In this document: one piece after another, positions 1 to 12,307 of the stretch
Numbering within the stretch: position 1 is the stretch's first letter
Layout: every line of letters starts with the position of its first letter
From: Gymnogyps californianus
Lineage: Eukaryota > Chordata > Aves > Accipitriformes > Cathartidae
Reading direction: 5' to 3'
Assembly: GCF_018139145.2 (NCBI RefSeq)
Contig: NC_059471.1
Span: 216,709,494 to 216,773,493, forward strand
DNA: 64,000 nt
Program-made: the position numbers and the translations under genes
The notes under the pieces: generated by a model
What the model saw: only the letters and a program-made list of their open reading frames with translations
Database searches by the model: none
Told to the model about the DNA's origin: nothing

Positions 1-3000
1 GGATTCAGAATTTTGGAAAAGAGATGAGCTCGTGGCAATAAGCAGAGGGCTGCAGAGTTTGGCTGATGGGGAATGTACTGAGAGAGATGGTTCTCCAGCC
101 GGGGAAGATTATGACACTTTTTTCTTTTCTTTTCTTTTTAAAAGAGGCAGAATCTGCTTGGACAGTTATTAGCTAACGTGTATCTGGTCTGTTGAGGGCA
201 GCAGTAACAGCAGCTAGTGTGTTTTGAAAAGAGCAACTAAACAAATGCTGGGTACTGGCAGGGATGGGAAATGTTGCAAATCACAGCTGTGTTAACTCAA
301 AGGAGGAGACTGATTTCTTGATGAGCTGGCTTTTGTCCTGAACTTTTCTCTGTTCCAGTTGAATAAAACGATGATCCTCGTAGTCTTAACAACCATAGCT
401 TTCTGGAAATGTAAAATTACCAGATCTCATTAATGCTGGGCTATATCATTCATCAAAGCACTTCTTATGCCTCATGCTGGCTCCTTTTCTCTCCCCCTCT
501 TAATCTTTCTCTCATTATAACGATATGTCTGCCCTTTGGACCTATCTGCTTCCAAGGAGTTGACACCTGCAGAGATATTATTTGCTGAAGACTTGTTAAC
601 CCTTTAATAGTTGAAACACTGAGCCTTTGGTAAGAGAAACACAATCTGGTGGAAGCTGCTTTGCAGAATGAGCACGGCTGTAAATACCCCAGTAACAAAG
701 ACTGGGCAGATGATTGCACACTAAGGAGAGGAAATTATTTGTGTACCTGTGCAGTGCTTTCTTCTGATAAACTATTAATCTCGTTGTCAACAGGTCCGTA
801 CAAATGCAGTTAATGGAATCAGCTTTTCTGTTACAAAGGTTTTCTGTTGCTTTGGAGACTTGCTCCCAACCTAATGCGTTTTTCACATGTGCCTTGTGTA
901 CCTGGATAACTCAAGAATAAAGGTTTCAAAATAAGCTCGAATGCCATGAAATTAGATCTCGCTGGGGACAAATGCCTTTGACATGTACGTGGAAACTAGT
1001 TCTCCAGATGATACTAATAGTTCTGTAGCACCTTTTATCTAAAGAACTAAAGCACTTTGCAAACACTCATATTACAGAAGTGCTGCACTGATCAGGTATT
1101 TTAGCCAAATAAATACTGTTTATAAAGGAATTTTCAAAAGAGCTTTCAGAAATACCTGTCACTGTTTCAGCATCTTTATTCAGTGACTGAAGCTCTTATC
1201 TCTCTCAGTAGGGGATGCCAATTTACTGATGTACTTTTTCAGTTAAAATCCAAGTTCCATAAGGCAGATTAGCAGTGAGAAAATGCAAGTCTCTTTGGGG
1301 AAGAAAAAAAAAAAAAAGAGTTTGAAAGTTGTTTTAAAGTCGATTCTGTAATAAATGAGCCAATTTAGAAGATGTATCGGGTGCCACAAAAAAAAAGTCA
1401 TTGGAAATTGCTAGATCTGTGTTGTTCTGGGACCCCCACCTATCATGCTAAGCAGTTGAGAGTTACCTTGTTCATCCCTTCCACTCTGCATCCATCTGTT
1501 CTCGCCTTAAATTATATTTCTTTTGTAAACTCCAGAGGGATCACACGTGTTTTTTGTCATTATGCAGTGACGAGCACACTCATGTTCTGATCAATGTCTA
1601 GACTCCTAGATATTGGTACTACAGTTTTTAATTACTTAATTAAAAAACATTATTTCTCCTGTACTATTTGCCAAGCTCCTGACAATATTTTGGTACCTGA
1701 TACTTATAGCTGACGTATCATAATAATAGTTGTCAGAGAATATTATCTTCGAGAGATGTAGCAAAGGTTCTACAGGAACGAGGTTGAATAGAGACTATTT
1801 AGTATTTCCGTCATCTCTGAATACAAGAAGACAGGGTTGGAGTGGCTACTTGAGTTATCCAGTCCTCTTCCAGTCATTGCAGTCAATAAACCGCACAAGT
1901 AGGAACACATTTATCAAGGCTTAGTTTTTCTTTGTCCTCCTACTGAGAAACAGTCCAGAACTTCACTGCTTTGACATTTATAGACGTTACTTTGATATCC
2001 CATCTGGATTTTATCATCATCAAATTACATTTCGTGTTTTAATACTGTCTCTAAATAATTTCTTGTCTTCCCTTGTGTTTACTTCCCTGATCTCTTTATT
2101 TAACTAACCAAACTATCAATTTTTTTCTTGTAAGATGTGCTGATCGTTCTCCTGGCATCTGAACAGCCTTTCTGTCTCTCTTCTGGTTTCTTCTCATTTT
2201 GAATTAGTATTCTAGATGGTGTCTCACCAGTTCCTTAAATATTCACAGTATTCCCCTCCTGACCTTACTGGAAATAGTACACCTGCTGTATCTTGGATCA
2301 TGTTTGCTTTTATGGCTGCATCCTCAGGGTGGCCCCAGGTCCTTCTGTGATTGACGGATATACTTGAATTTGTCTTCTAAAATTTCAAGCCATGCAGTCT
2401 CTGCCTCATGGCAAAAATTATTAGTACCTGAATGCATTGAATATGCAGTATCAAATTATATTCCATTCCTCCAGTGGTCAAGGTGTAGAGTATCTGATTC
2501 TCCTGTGTGTTGGTAATGACTTCCATCTCTGGTTTCATCAGCATCTGTTTTTTGCACATTAACTTTTGTGCAGTTGTGATTAGAGAGTAAGTAGGAATAT
2601 CTCCTTAACTCGTCCTTAAGGATTTTGGTTAGTAACCTTTTTGCAGTCCAGAAGTTCTTCTTTCAGCATAAGTAATTACTTTTTCTCCTTTAGTTCATTA
2701 ACCACTGCACAGTCGTGTTGCCAGTTTCCACCTTCTCCACCTTGGTGGTTTCCTTTATCACTGTGTATTTTTATTATAGCTATTAGGTCCATTAAATGTT
2801 TTTTTTAAGAACCTCTGTTTGAATGTATGTTTTAAGAAACTTGGTCACTGAATTCATTCAGTTTTGGATCCTTTGTTCCCCAAAACTTTATTCCAGAGAC
2901 TTCATAGTAACATCAGCTTCTTACAGCACCTCCTCTGGCCCTTCTCAGCAGTGCTGGTAGTTCCTTCAGAGCAAGATGCGTTGTTACACCAAATAATTAA

Positions 3001-3600
3001 CACGGACATAGATCTTTGGCAAGTTCTTTGTTGGGGATTGGTACAGGATGTAGTTGATCACAGTATGTATTTTGTGCCTAGTGTTAAAGTAATTTATTAA
3101 CTGAAGTTACTAGATGGCCAGTCCAGTAACCTTGCCAGCACAGGGCTTCAGAAAGAGCTCGATATCCTTCATGTCCTACTCATGGTTCGTAGAGTGGAGT
3201 TATCCCCACCCTGCACCCATTTAGCATGTTCTTTCCTATTGTTACTACATCATATTTGGTCACTGCCGGGCAGAAGCAGGCAGCAATGCCAGTTTCCATT
3301 GCTGCTACACAGGGACTTTGAGCCAGATAGAAGTAGCTGGTTTACAGTTCCCTTCCAGTTTTTAGGGTTACTCTAATTTGACACCTATATCATAGGATTT
3401 ACATTTTTAATCCTTCGTCTACAGTGTGCTCGTACGGCTAGTCAGCACAGAGGTGCTGCTCCATCAGCTGACTGCTGACAAACGAAATAGCTAAAAGATA
3501 GCTATAGCCATGTTAGCCGTGATGTCCCCAGCATCCTGGGTACCACACGGACCTCTTGTTGTCTTGATTCAGTATGGCTGTTCTTAAGAGTGTGCTCAGC
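1..3600. other. Noncoding AT-rich stretch
   Basis: I see no supported exon or repeat family here. The open frames are all under 100 codons and lack a splice or promoter context. The stretch has a 14-base A run at 1304-1317 and many short T tracts, as is usual for vertebrate intron or intergenic DNA. Confidence 0.5.
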
Positions 3601-3611
3601 CTTTCTCTCAT

Positions 3612-3850
3612 ACTTAGGTTGGAGGAGACTTCTAGAGGTCTTTGGTCCTGCACCCTGCTCAACATAGGGTCAACGTTCAAGTCAGATCAGGTTGCTCTGA
3701 CTGTGTCCAGTTGAGTTTTTAAGATCTCCAAGGATGGAGATTCCAGTGCTTCGCCACTCTGAGACCCCCCGCCCCAAAATTCAGTCAGAATTTCCCTTGC
3801 TGCAACTTGTGACTTTACCTCTCATCCTTTCATCTGAGAAGCTTCACATA
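3612..3850 (-). mobile_element. Diverged CR1 LINE 3' fragment
   Basis: The plus strand reads as the reverse complement of an avian CR1 3' end. It opens with GGTTGGAGGAGACTTCTAGAGG, close to the usual 'ggttggaagggacctctggaggtc'. It then carries the 'cctgctcaacatagggtcaa' block, the 'aggttgctctgactgtgtccag' block and the 'atctccaaggatggagattcc' block. The last part (3795-3850) weakly matches the 'ttgtgcccattgcctctcatcctttca' region. Substitutions and small indels are frequent, and no reading frame survives, so this is an old, 5'-truncated copy. The outer boundary on the right is uncertain by some tens of bases. Confidence 0.75.
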
Positions 3851-4624
3851 TAAGGGGAGCACCAATTTTGAAGTTCTTCACTTTCTAGCTAAGTTTTATG
3901 CAACCTGTAGGAGGAGGAGCATAATGTTTCTGAAAATCCATGATAAATTCTTCAACAAAACCTAGGAATGGATTCAAGTAATCACCAGGGAAAGCTTTTC
4001 TGGGCGGGTGGATAGTTTGTGTTGGCATAACCTACTAGGTTCTCTCATTAGGAGTTTTAGCCTGGCTTCCTGAGGAATCAAAACTTCTGTATAACTACCC
4101 AATGATTAATAAGTGTACTTAGGCAATTTTCTATTTACTTCTCTGTCTTTGTAACCTATAAAGTGGCTACTGATAAAAATTTGCTGCGGGTATTAAGATT
4201 TACAGAGTGGGAAATGGCTACACCATTCCGCAGAACGATCTGGCACCTTTGTGAACTGTCCTCTGTTCCGACATTGGTTTTGTGCAACCAATGACAACAT
4301 TTTACACGTGGGAGGACTGAGAGTAAACCACTCTTTCCTGAAAGCAGCACCTCTGAAGAAGACTTGAGCGGTCATACCAATCCCATGCCTAGACTGCTCC
4401 CTGCACTCTTTAAATAATGGTGAAAAATCGGACAGGTACAGAGGAGAGCTAATTACAGTTAAAGAACACAGAAAATACAATCTCTCTACTGTTTCCAGGG
4501 GAAAAAAAAAATAACGAAGATGAAGTACCTTCAAAGGGAGAAAATATTGAGTACTGAAGGATTGTTTCTTTCTTTGGTGCACAAAGAGGTGAGAAAAAAC
4601 AGTAGCTTGAAGCTAAAGTGAGAT

Positions 4625-4852
4625 ATATTCAAACTAGATGCAGTCTTTAAACATGAGCTGATGTAGCACTACAACAAAGTAGTAAGGGGAGAGATGGGTT
4701 CTCTGTCTCTGGCTGGCTGAATCATCTCTAGATGCTACCTAGATGTCTAGTTAAAAACAAGCTGTTGAGTAAAACTGAATGGACTCTTATCTCTAAGAGG
4801 CCAGTCTAAATGATCTAATGATCCCTTCCAGCCCTAAGCTCCGTGAATACAT
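4625..4852 (+). mobile_element. Ancient CR1/L3-type LINE 3' remnant
   Basis: The end of this segment, AATGATCTAATGATCCCTTC then CAGCCCTAAGCTCCGTGAATAC, resembles the 3' terminus of older amniote CR1/L3 elements (a 'gatctaatggtcccttctggccttaaaatctatgaatc' type of tail). Upstream, 'attcaaactagatg' resembles the last ORF2 codons of such elements. The rest is too diverged to align by eye, so the 5' limit is a guess. Confidence 0.45.
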
Positions 4853-5449
4853 TTAGCTTCATGAATTTCCATTAGGCAATGTTTGGGATTTTTGTTTTGT
4901 AGGGGTTCAGGAGTTATTTAAAAGAATTATTCTATAGTTTGCTGCATTTTTTTCTCTGCTATGCTGCAGCTCAGGCTGGTGAGACAAAACTTAAAAGTAA
5001 TTGGGAATGTCAGCAGTGCTCATTCTTCTTATTAGAAGATGTGACAGTTCTCTGCAGTTACAACACCTCCCTGACCGTATCAGTGTAGCTGGGCTGAAGG
5101 TGAGGAAGAGGAGGAGTCTATCTGGACATGATTCTGATGGGTCATATTCCTGAAGTCCTTAAGACAACTTCAGTGCTAAACTTCTGAGTATTCAGCTGCT
5201 TTTGCCGCTCCTGGGTGACGTGCCAACACCTTTGTAAACTCTGACCAAGTCCTTATTGCCACCATCCTTAAAATGACCTTTCGCCTTGCCCTTTGATTCT
5301 GCGTGGTTTGCTTATCCTCTCTCACTGTGCGGAACAGAGGAAGGAGCATGAGACACCAGCACGTATAAAAACGTGGTGCACGACCTAATGAGCACCAGGG
5401 GACTGTCGTAAGATTTTTGGATGCTGGTTGTTTCCCAGCCACTGCTCAC

Positions 5450-5494
5450 CTTCTCAGGTGGAGCGGTCCCGTTTCCCGTAAGGGCAATCTGCAT
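5450..5494 (-). other. Weak candidate exon, possible ATG start
   Basis: On the minus strand an ATG opens MQIALTGNGTAPPEK (15 codons), which runs into a good donor, GAAG|GTGAGC. There is no pyrimidine tract upstream, so if it is real it would be a first coding exon rather than an internal one. The base at -3 is T, a weak Kozak context. The short length means chance is a strong alternative. Confidence 0.12.
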
Positions 5495-7143
5495 TCATAG
5501 TCCTCAACTTGATTTCTCTTGGCAGCCAAACTGGATGTGGTTGACAGATTATGTCTGAGAAGGGCTTCAGTAATTGCTCGTTCTGTTCGGTGACTATGTC
5601 AATGACAGATGGTCACACTGAATGTTTAAAATGTTCGGGACCCCTGGATGATCCCTAAGCTTATGAACAACAAGCTTTGCCAACATTTCTGTTGTCTATT
5701 AGCAGAAGAATTTAAAATGTTTCCTTGAATTACTATTTTTTCCCCTACATCTTAGGCATGTTTTGCTGGGTTTGTACTTTCCTGAAACATTCTCTTTTTT
5801 AATTTTTTTTTTTTTCTTATTAAAGAAAGTCTCAAGATGTTAGTGCAGACTGGCATAAGTAAGTGCCAACTGCTATTGCAGACTTGTTAACAAATTTATT
5901 TTTGCCTGAGAATGGCACATATGGCCCAGAGCGGAAATATTAGGGTCTGTAGTCTTTGTGAGGGCTGGCAGATATTGTCTTTGAAGAAATAACATGTAGG
6001 TCAGTCATAAATTTCATTTTTATTTTTATTGCCGGAAGGACTTCTCAATTTTTTTTTTTTCCGAAGTGATGGTCTTCAATCATTTAACAGTCCTGTGACA
6101 GCTCCAGAGTTGCAAAAAAGAGGCAGTGGGAAAGTAGCCAATTTATTTATGGCATCCCTTTATTGCAGTTTAGTAGCTGCAAACAAGGTAAGTCAGCTTA
6201 TGTGACCCATCTGAATTTCATGGACCACAAATTGCCTGCAAACTTTGGTTTAGAATGGGTTGGCTGACCTGCAGGGTGTGAGTTTGATACTTTTTCTACT
6301 GCACACTGCATCATTTTTTACAAGACTTGTAAAACCAACTTGTAAGGAAGACATACTCGCTCTTATAGCCTTCTTTCTAATTTTTTCCTGCTTTGAAGCA
6401 TTTGACATCATTGTCTTTTCTAGGTAGCTTTTCGATCCCACAAATCCTGAAAGCAAAATAGCATGTTTTGCTTTCTACAGATTCCTTCATCCCCCTCTTG
6501 TTCTGACGAGATAAGTAATGTGGTTCTGTGGCACGTTTCTGTCCCTGTGCAGCTGGATCCTTGTACCATTCCTACATGTCAGTAATACGATGCGTTTTAC
6601 GTCTGTAAAAAGCTTCTGATAGTCTTTCAAAACACATCCAGGTTCTGGCGTAGCATCTGCTGCAAAAGGGAGAGTGTCAGCCAAGGAGTATGGACCAGGA
6701 TGGACAAATCTTTTTGCTGCTATCTCAGATTTTTTTTTTTTTCCTTGCTCTGCTGAGCGTTGCGGTGAGGGCTGTAATAATCTTCAGCAAGTTTATCACA
6801 TTGGATCAGATTTGTGTATTCAGCTAGTGTATGCGGCATCCTGGCTTAAAATGAGTTTCTTGCTGTTGCAAGCCATTCTGATGGATGTCTGGATAATTGA
6901 CCTATCTGCATATGCAAAAAGGAGAAGGAAATGATTACATCCCTGTCCTTATTTAAAAAAGTGAAGGTGGTTCTGAAGATCTAGAGGGAGGAGACTGATG
7001 CAGCTAGGATACATTTAAATCAAATCAGTAAATTAATCAACGTCTTGTTATGGTTGCGTAGTGTGCTAGATTTAATTAGGGAAAAAAAACGGAACTGATG
7101 TGTGCACATATATATAAGTAAGTATTTGGAGGAATAATTCAGT

Positions 7144-7440
7144 ATGGCTGGACTGTGTGATTGCCTGAGTTACATGAGGGAAACAGGCCAGAGGATGGGT
7201 AAGTTTGCCACCATCTGTCAGTGGGAGATGCAGGTGGATACAAAGCTCGAGATGTCTCTGACGGGAGCACATCGGCAGCTCTCACTGCGTTTCCGCTGTG
7301 TGTATGTTTTGGGATTTTGCAGTTTTGAAAAGACCTATGGCTCCGTTTCTCAATTAATTTCATTGATGAATTCTTCAGTGCTGCTGCTACTCATCCTTGG
7401 CTTGGAATTTTCAATCCTTGCGTTTATTTTTTTCATTTAG
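7144..7440 (+). other. Small ATG-initiated ORF with a C-terminal membrane segment
   Basis: This 98-codon frame starts with an ATG in good context (A at -3, G at +4). Its last 22 residues are strongly hydrophobic (SSVLLLLILGLEF, then SILAFIFFI) and end at the stop, which is the layout of a tail-anchored membrane protein. The N-terminal half has several Cys and Met residues and no motif I recognise. A GTAAGT at 7197-7203 could act as a splice donor and would shorten the coding part to about 18 codons. There is no polyadenylation signal or homology that I can point to. At this length a chance ORF remains likely. Confidence 0.15.
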
Positions 7441-8637
7441 TGGGAAAATATTGGAGCAGGTGGAAGTAATCTTTGGTGCTTCTCTCAACTGCTTTTTTTT
7501 ATTTTTCTTTGAAGCTATCTTTTGGAAGTTAAGGACTTAGATTTCAAAGTGGCTCCTGAACAAGTGCCTCAGTCCAGAACGGGATACTTAAACCACCCAC
7601 AGTTGCATCACCTGAAGGAAATCTTGCTGCTGCCAGCCTGGAATTAAACACACTGAAACGTGTCCCCAGCTGGGAGATGGTTTTTGTGTTTTCCTGGTGT
7701 TCCAGAGCTTTTTTGATCAGAACAGTTTAAAAGTATGAGAGCTGTCCCATGTTAGGAAGTGCAGCGTGCTGTTGAGACACTCCTCGGTAGACCAGCGCGT
7801 TGGCATGGCACAGCAGAGCCGGGCAGAGACAACCTTGCTTAGCTCACAGGCAGATCTGGAGAATAGCGTGGACCGCCTGTGACCATCCTGCTTCTTCCCT
7901 GCAGATCCAGCTTGCTCAATACCTTTTTGGGCATCTCTGTACCCAGCTGACTTCAGTAGTACAGACATGCCGTAACCCGCTTTTGCACAAGCTCCTTTGC
8001 TAAAAGGCTGAGTAACTCGAAAGACTATTTTCGTCGCTTCCTCCGGGACTCGTACATGTGCTGGGATTATCAAAGATGATATTCACCTTCAGGGAAAGAA
8101 GCGATGTATAAAAATCCTCGTTTTGAATAAATCCTGTGCAGGTGTTGAGACCGATGCTTGTTTGATACGCATCGGGAAGGACCTGTTATTGTGGCACCGA
8201 TCGGGAAAGCCAAACCAGACACGGTGAAGCTCACCAGGAAACGCCTGAGTGTGCCAGCTTCAACACTGATCACAGGCATTGGCAAGACGGCACAAATACC
8301 CAGCAGCTGTTGGCCTCGTGCCATGGTATCCATGTTAAGCGTCTTTGTATTGGAGGAGACTCGAAAGCTCTCCGAACGCCGCTGGGAAACCCTCTGGGGT
8401 TTGACTGCCTCAAGTGCTTGTGATGCTCTTTTCTTCCCCAGCGTAGCTGCTCCAGATTATTTAATATACTGTTTTGGATAGTCAGTCGTGGGATTGATGG
8501 CTCTGCAATAAAGTCAGACTTCCAGCAAAGGCTGCTCTGTTTCAGCATGCTGCTCTTCATTTTCTGAGATAATTGGAGAGATTAATTACTTTCGAAAGTT
8601 ACTTTTTTTTCCCCCTTTCTATTGAAATGGACCAAAG

Positions 8638-8759
8638 AAAGCCAAGGAGAAGGAAAGAATGTACCCATCTGGTTTACCTAGCAGGACATCAACATTGTCA
8701 ACGACTGCCATGCTCAACCCGTGTCAGGGAAGTCCAGTTACACCAGACCAAAGTTAAAA
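8638..8759 (+). other. Weak candidate terminal exon
   Basis: A pyrimidine tract at 8594-8620 precedes AAG|AAAGCC. From there a frame runs KAKEKERMYPSGLPSRTSTL, then STTAMLNPC, then QGSPVTPDQS and a stop. The Ser/Thr/Pro-rich composition resembles a disordered C-terminus. A second plus-strand frame is also open across the region, which weakens the coding argument, and no donor follows. I do not recognise a family. Confidence 0.15.
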
Positions 8760-9339
8760 GTCAAGTGCTTCAGGTGTGTAGCAACCACCATGACTGTCAC
8801 TTGCGTCTCGGTGGCTAAGTGGTTTTACGTAGAAAATATTCCATGTAGGAAGGTCGCGTTCAGGTGAGCTGAGGGCAGTGTAAGGCTTTTAAGCATCTGC
8901 TTTTCTCTGAGTGCAACTTGGAGCTATCTGCTGGGATGGAGTAGATGCTCTTTTCACAGCAGTACTGGGTTTTACTGCAGGATTTGTTGTTACCTGATTT
9001 ATTTGATTTTAAAACCAGAAGTGCTTTGCAACTGTTGCTTGTGCTTGTTGCGGTGGTAGTGTATTTTGGGGAATGGCTTCCTTCTGTCGGCAGCTGCCCA
9101 CTCCTATCTGAGGTGTCGAATTGTCCTTCCCTTGCTGTCTTGTTTGGAGTCTCCAATTCTGTAAGAGATCGCGTTATGCAAAATTAGTAGAAGTTGTGTC
9201 AAATGCTGTTCTCAAATGATGTTAGTGTTTAATTGGCAGTCTGTTACCTGATGTCTTTCACCAGCCTCCAGGACTCTGCTTTCTCATTATGTTAGTTTTA
9301 GGAAATATTTTAATGACTCTCATTCCTTATAGCGATGGC

Positions 9340-10050
9340 CACCATGCTGGCGATGATGAAATAACCTACAGAAGCTGGATGACTTTAGGAACTGGAGTAA
9401 AAGAAAGAGGATGAAATTCAGTGGCACTAAATGCAGGGTCGTGCACCTGGGGATTGATAACAGAAATTTTAGCTCTAAACTAGGAGCTAATCAATTGGAA
9501 ATGACAGAGGATAAGAAGTGGTACTCGTTGATTACAGAATGACTGTGAGCTGCCAAAACGATGCTGCTCGGAAAAAGGCAAACGCGACCGAGGCAGGGTA
9601 TTTATTTCCAGCAGAGATTGGAAAGTGCTAATGTCATTGTACAAGTCTCTGATTAGAAGTCATCTGAAATATTGGATGCAGTTTCTGGCTGCTTATATTG
9701 GGGGGAAAAAAAGACTATTTCATGCTGGAGTAAAGTAGTCGGAAAGGTGATACAATTGCTTACAAAAGGCATATCAGGCACCTTGAAGGGGTGGTAAAGA
9801 GCTATTGCCTGAAAAGTGGTGTTGCCACTTATAGGAATAAACTAGCCAAAAAGAAATTTAATCTAGAAATTGGAAAAAGGTTTCAGACAAGTAGAGAAGT
9901 GAGGTCTGAACAGCAAAGGCAAGAAACTTGTAAGTGTTTGAGTTTGAGATAGTTACGGAGGGGGAGACACTGGAGTTTGTACTTGGAGCTGAAGGGTGAA
10001 CTTAATGACCCTGGAAATCCCTTCCAGATTTTTGTCCTCATTTGACATGC
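9340..10050 (+). mobile_element. Degraded CR1/L3-like LINE, ORF2 C-terminal part
   Basis: Conceptual translation gives pieces of the ORF2 segment downstream of the reverse-transcriptase core. There is an N-W-S-K-(x)-RMKFSGTKCRVVHLG stretch (compare the family's 'MKFNxxKCKVLHLG'), then a DAARKKAN stretch (family 'AAKKAN'), then LYKSL-type and RSHLKYW-type residues over 9640-9690 with intervening stops. The 3' end, CTTAATGACCCTGGAAATCC then CTTCCAG, matches an old CR1 tail. Stops and frameshifts are abundant, so the copy is long dead. It is about 700 bp, the longest repeat remnant in the window, and clearly older than the copies at 34 and 42 kb. Confidence 0.65.
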
Positions 10051-11174
10051 TTCAGGTTTTTAGTTCAGTTTGTATTTAAATGGGGGGATTTCAAATCAAT
10101 TACAGGGAAGACTTGCTGGAATAATCCAGAGTTTTCTGTTGTGGGTTATAGCTGCAAATGAAAGAAATGTTATATTTATTTTAGAAAACAACTACTGCTG
10201 TTGTCTCTCGTAGAAACCAATACATTTTTGTTGTTACTGGAGCGTTCTTGAAGTCTGAGAAATGATGAAATCTTTAATAACTTTGTGCTTGCCTGTGTTC
10301 TCCTGGGCTTGTGGCAAATATCGGGTGTTCGCGGCGCTGTTGAAATTAGCTTGGAAACAGAAGATGTATCATACCAAAACAGCCCCCAAATAAAAATCCT
10401 CTGAAACTGCTGAAGTCAAGAGGGGCAGATGACTTTGAAATAATCCATAATTACTGAGCCTGTAACTGAGAAAGTGCCGTCTGCGTTCAAGAGCTCTAGT
10501 TAGTCTGGAAGAAAAAAAAAAAAGCCGAAAGAACCAGGATTACATAAATAATGGAAGAGCTAAAAATGCCTTGGTTTTGTAATGTAGATGAAGGCAAGGT
10601 GTCATGACAGGAACACATTTACATATTAGAATTATTTAATTATCGTATCTTGTCCTCTAAAGAAACAAAATGATCATGAATATTCATGTCTTCAATTAAA
10701 ATATTAATGGCAGACTGAGACTTTGGTTTTTAGGTCTCCAAACACCCATAAACAGTTTATTTAAATGCAATGAAGAGTGGAGGTCAAAAAAGAATTGCCT
10801 TTTTGTTTTCAGGTTGCAGAGAGGCTGGTGTTCTCCTTGAAGACAGAAGGACATTATTTGCTCCACATTTGCTCCGAGCTAGTTTTTGAAAGGAATCTTG
10901 CGGGTACCTCTGCTGTGCCCCCGCATCTGGCTGTAGCTGCTTGCTGCTCCGGTAGCATCCCGTAGCCTTGCTGAGGACTTGAGGAGATTGATTTAGCCTT
11001 AAATGCAGACCTGAAACCACCATCAAACACATTGCAGCGATGTTTTCAGTCTGTAGGTGCGAGTTACTGCCTCTGCCTATGAGATCTGTGCAAGACAGCT
11101 TTTTCTTGCAGCTCTTGGGTAGTTTTGATGATCTGTAGTATCTTCCAACTGTACTCATTTCGCTGCTTCTCCAG

Positions 11175-11265
11175 TGTCATTACAATGAGCACGCTTGGTG
11201 TCATCAAAGAAATTAAATTAAACCGTCCTGCTGGCTTTAAATTAAGGAAGTTGAAGGTTTCATCG
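11175..11265 (+). other. Weak candidate exon
   Basis: A good acceptor (CATTTCGCTGCTTCTCCAG) precedes a 91-nt frame of 30 codons, beginning VITMSTLGVIKEIKLNRPAG and ending FKLRKLKVSS, which then meets TCG|GTAAAT. Entry would be phase 2 and exit phase 0. The frame stays open for another 50 codons past the donor, so an unspliced chance ORF is equally possible. The sequence is AT-rich. It could instead be a conserved noncoding block. Confidence 0.2.
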
Positions 11266-12256
11266 GTAAATAAATGTATCCGATCTCAGGCAGCTAGTAA
11301 ATATTTCCAGCTTGTAAATAGTTTTAAAAAAGAGAATGAAAATCTTAAAATAGTAAAACATAATGAATGGTTGCTCCAAAAGTATTCAACTAACCCTTAC
11401 AACTGCTTTTGCTAATAAAGAGCAATTCCTTAAGAATAAGCAGACAGAAGAGAACCAGCATTTTTTTATTTATCAGCGGAGAGGAGGACATACGTTTCAC
11501 TTATATGAACAAAAATAATTAATCTGTTCAGGGTAAACAATTAACTGAATGGATACAAGCCTTTTGGCTGTTATTTTGTGTGTAACTAAGCATACTGTAG
11601 AAATAACTGAAAATGTGCTCTTTTATGTTTAAGCTGGAGGCTGTGGCTCTCTTTCAGGTAAAAGCAGACATCTCAGGGGTTGGTTGGGAAGGCAGGAGAG
11701 AGGCTCTCCTGGCCCCAAAGGCCACGGATTTGGGCCTGCTGCAGCATCTGTAGAGGGTCAGTTTGAAGTTTTCGGAGGCCCATTAGTGACCTTAATGTCT
11801 TAAAGGAATTTGTGATGGAGAAGAGCGGACATACCGCAGTGTGTGTTTGGTCTTTGAGATGTGGTGATCAGAGCAGCTTCTCTCCCTGTCTTCAATCCTC
11901 ATCTTCCTCCCTCTTGCGAAAGCCCCGATGCTCTGAGGACTGGTGCACTAGCAGTACATACTTAATCATTCATATCTTCTTTCTTTAATAAGGGGAAGCA
12001 AGTTCTTAGACCTGCTTGATTTAGAATTTTATTTTATTTTTTTACTTCTTCTGTTCAATGCTTTTACTTGCAAAAGAACAACCTTAGTTCGTTATTGCCT
12101 TATGCATTATCTGTTACATAGACACGTACCACTGACAAAGCTACTGAAATAAAAATTTTCTTATTTGAATTTGACTGAGTTTGCTAGTACTGCCAGGCAG
12201 AAAGTGAGCAAGCAAGAAAGATCCCTTGGCTAACAGAATGAGATCAGTTTTCTCAC

Positions 12257-12307
12257 CTGATCATAGAAGAGGGACATTTCAACTCCAGAAGCTTTATGGT
12301 CATTATT
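12257..12307 (-). other. Weak candidate 51-nt exon
   Basis: On the minus strand TCTGTACAG|AATAATGAC opens a 17-codon phase-0 frame, NNDHKASGVEMSLFYDQ, ending at a good CAG|GTGAGA donor. An in-frame stop lies 15 nt upstream of the acceptor. The pyrimidine tract is weak. The second possible frame is also open. Its phases do not join directly to the minus-strand exon at 31090-31197, so intermediate exons would be needed if both belong to one gene. Confidence 0.2.

Larger units (their letters stand above)
4853..9330. other. Mostly noncoding stretch with weak exon-like islands
   Basis: Apart from the separately listed candidates at 5450-5494, 7144-7440 and 8638-8759, I see no gene. A T-rich block lies at 5795-5820 and another at 6048-6060. 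The part from about 7560 to 8560 is visibly richer in G, C and CpG than its surroundings. Its open frames on both strands lack ATG starts and paired splice sites. Confidence 0.4.

Noticed and set aside
5823..5855. A 33-nt segment between a long T tract ending in AAAG and GTAAGTGCC
   Set aside because: The acceptor ends in AAAG rather than CAG, and two frames are open without any coding bias.
6169..6187. A 19-nt segment between TTATTGCAG and GTAAGT, as a microexon
   Set aside because: Both sites match consensus, but the pyrimidine tract is poor and a 19-nt exon cannot be told from chance without transcripts.
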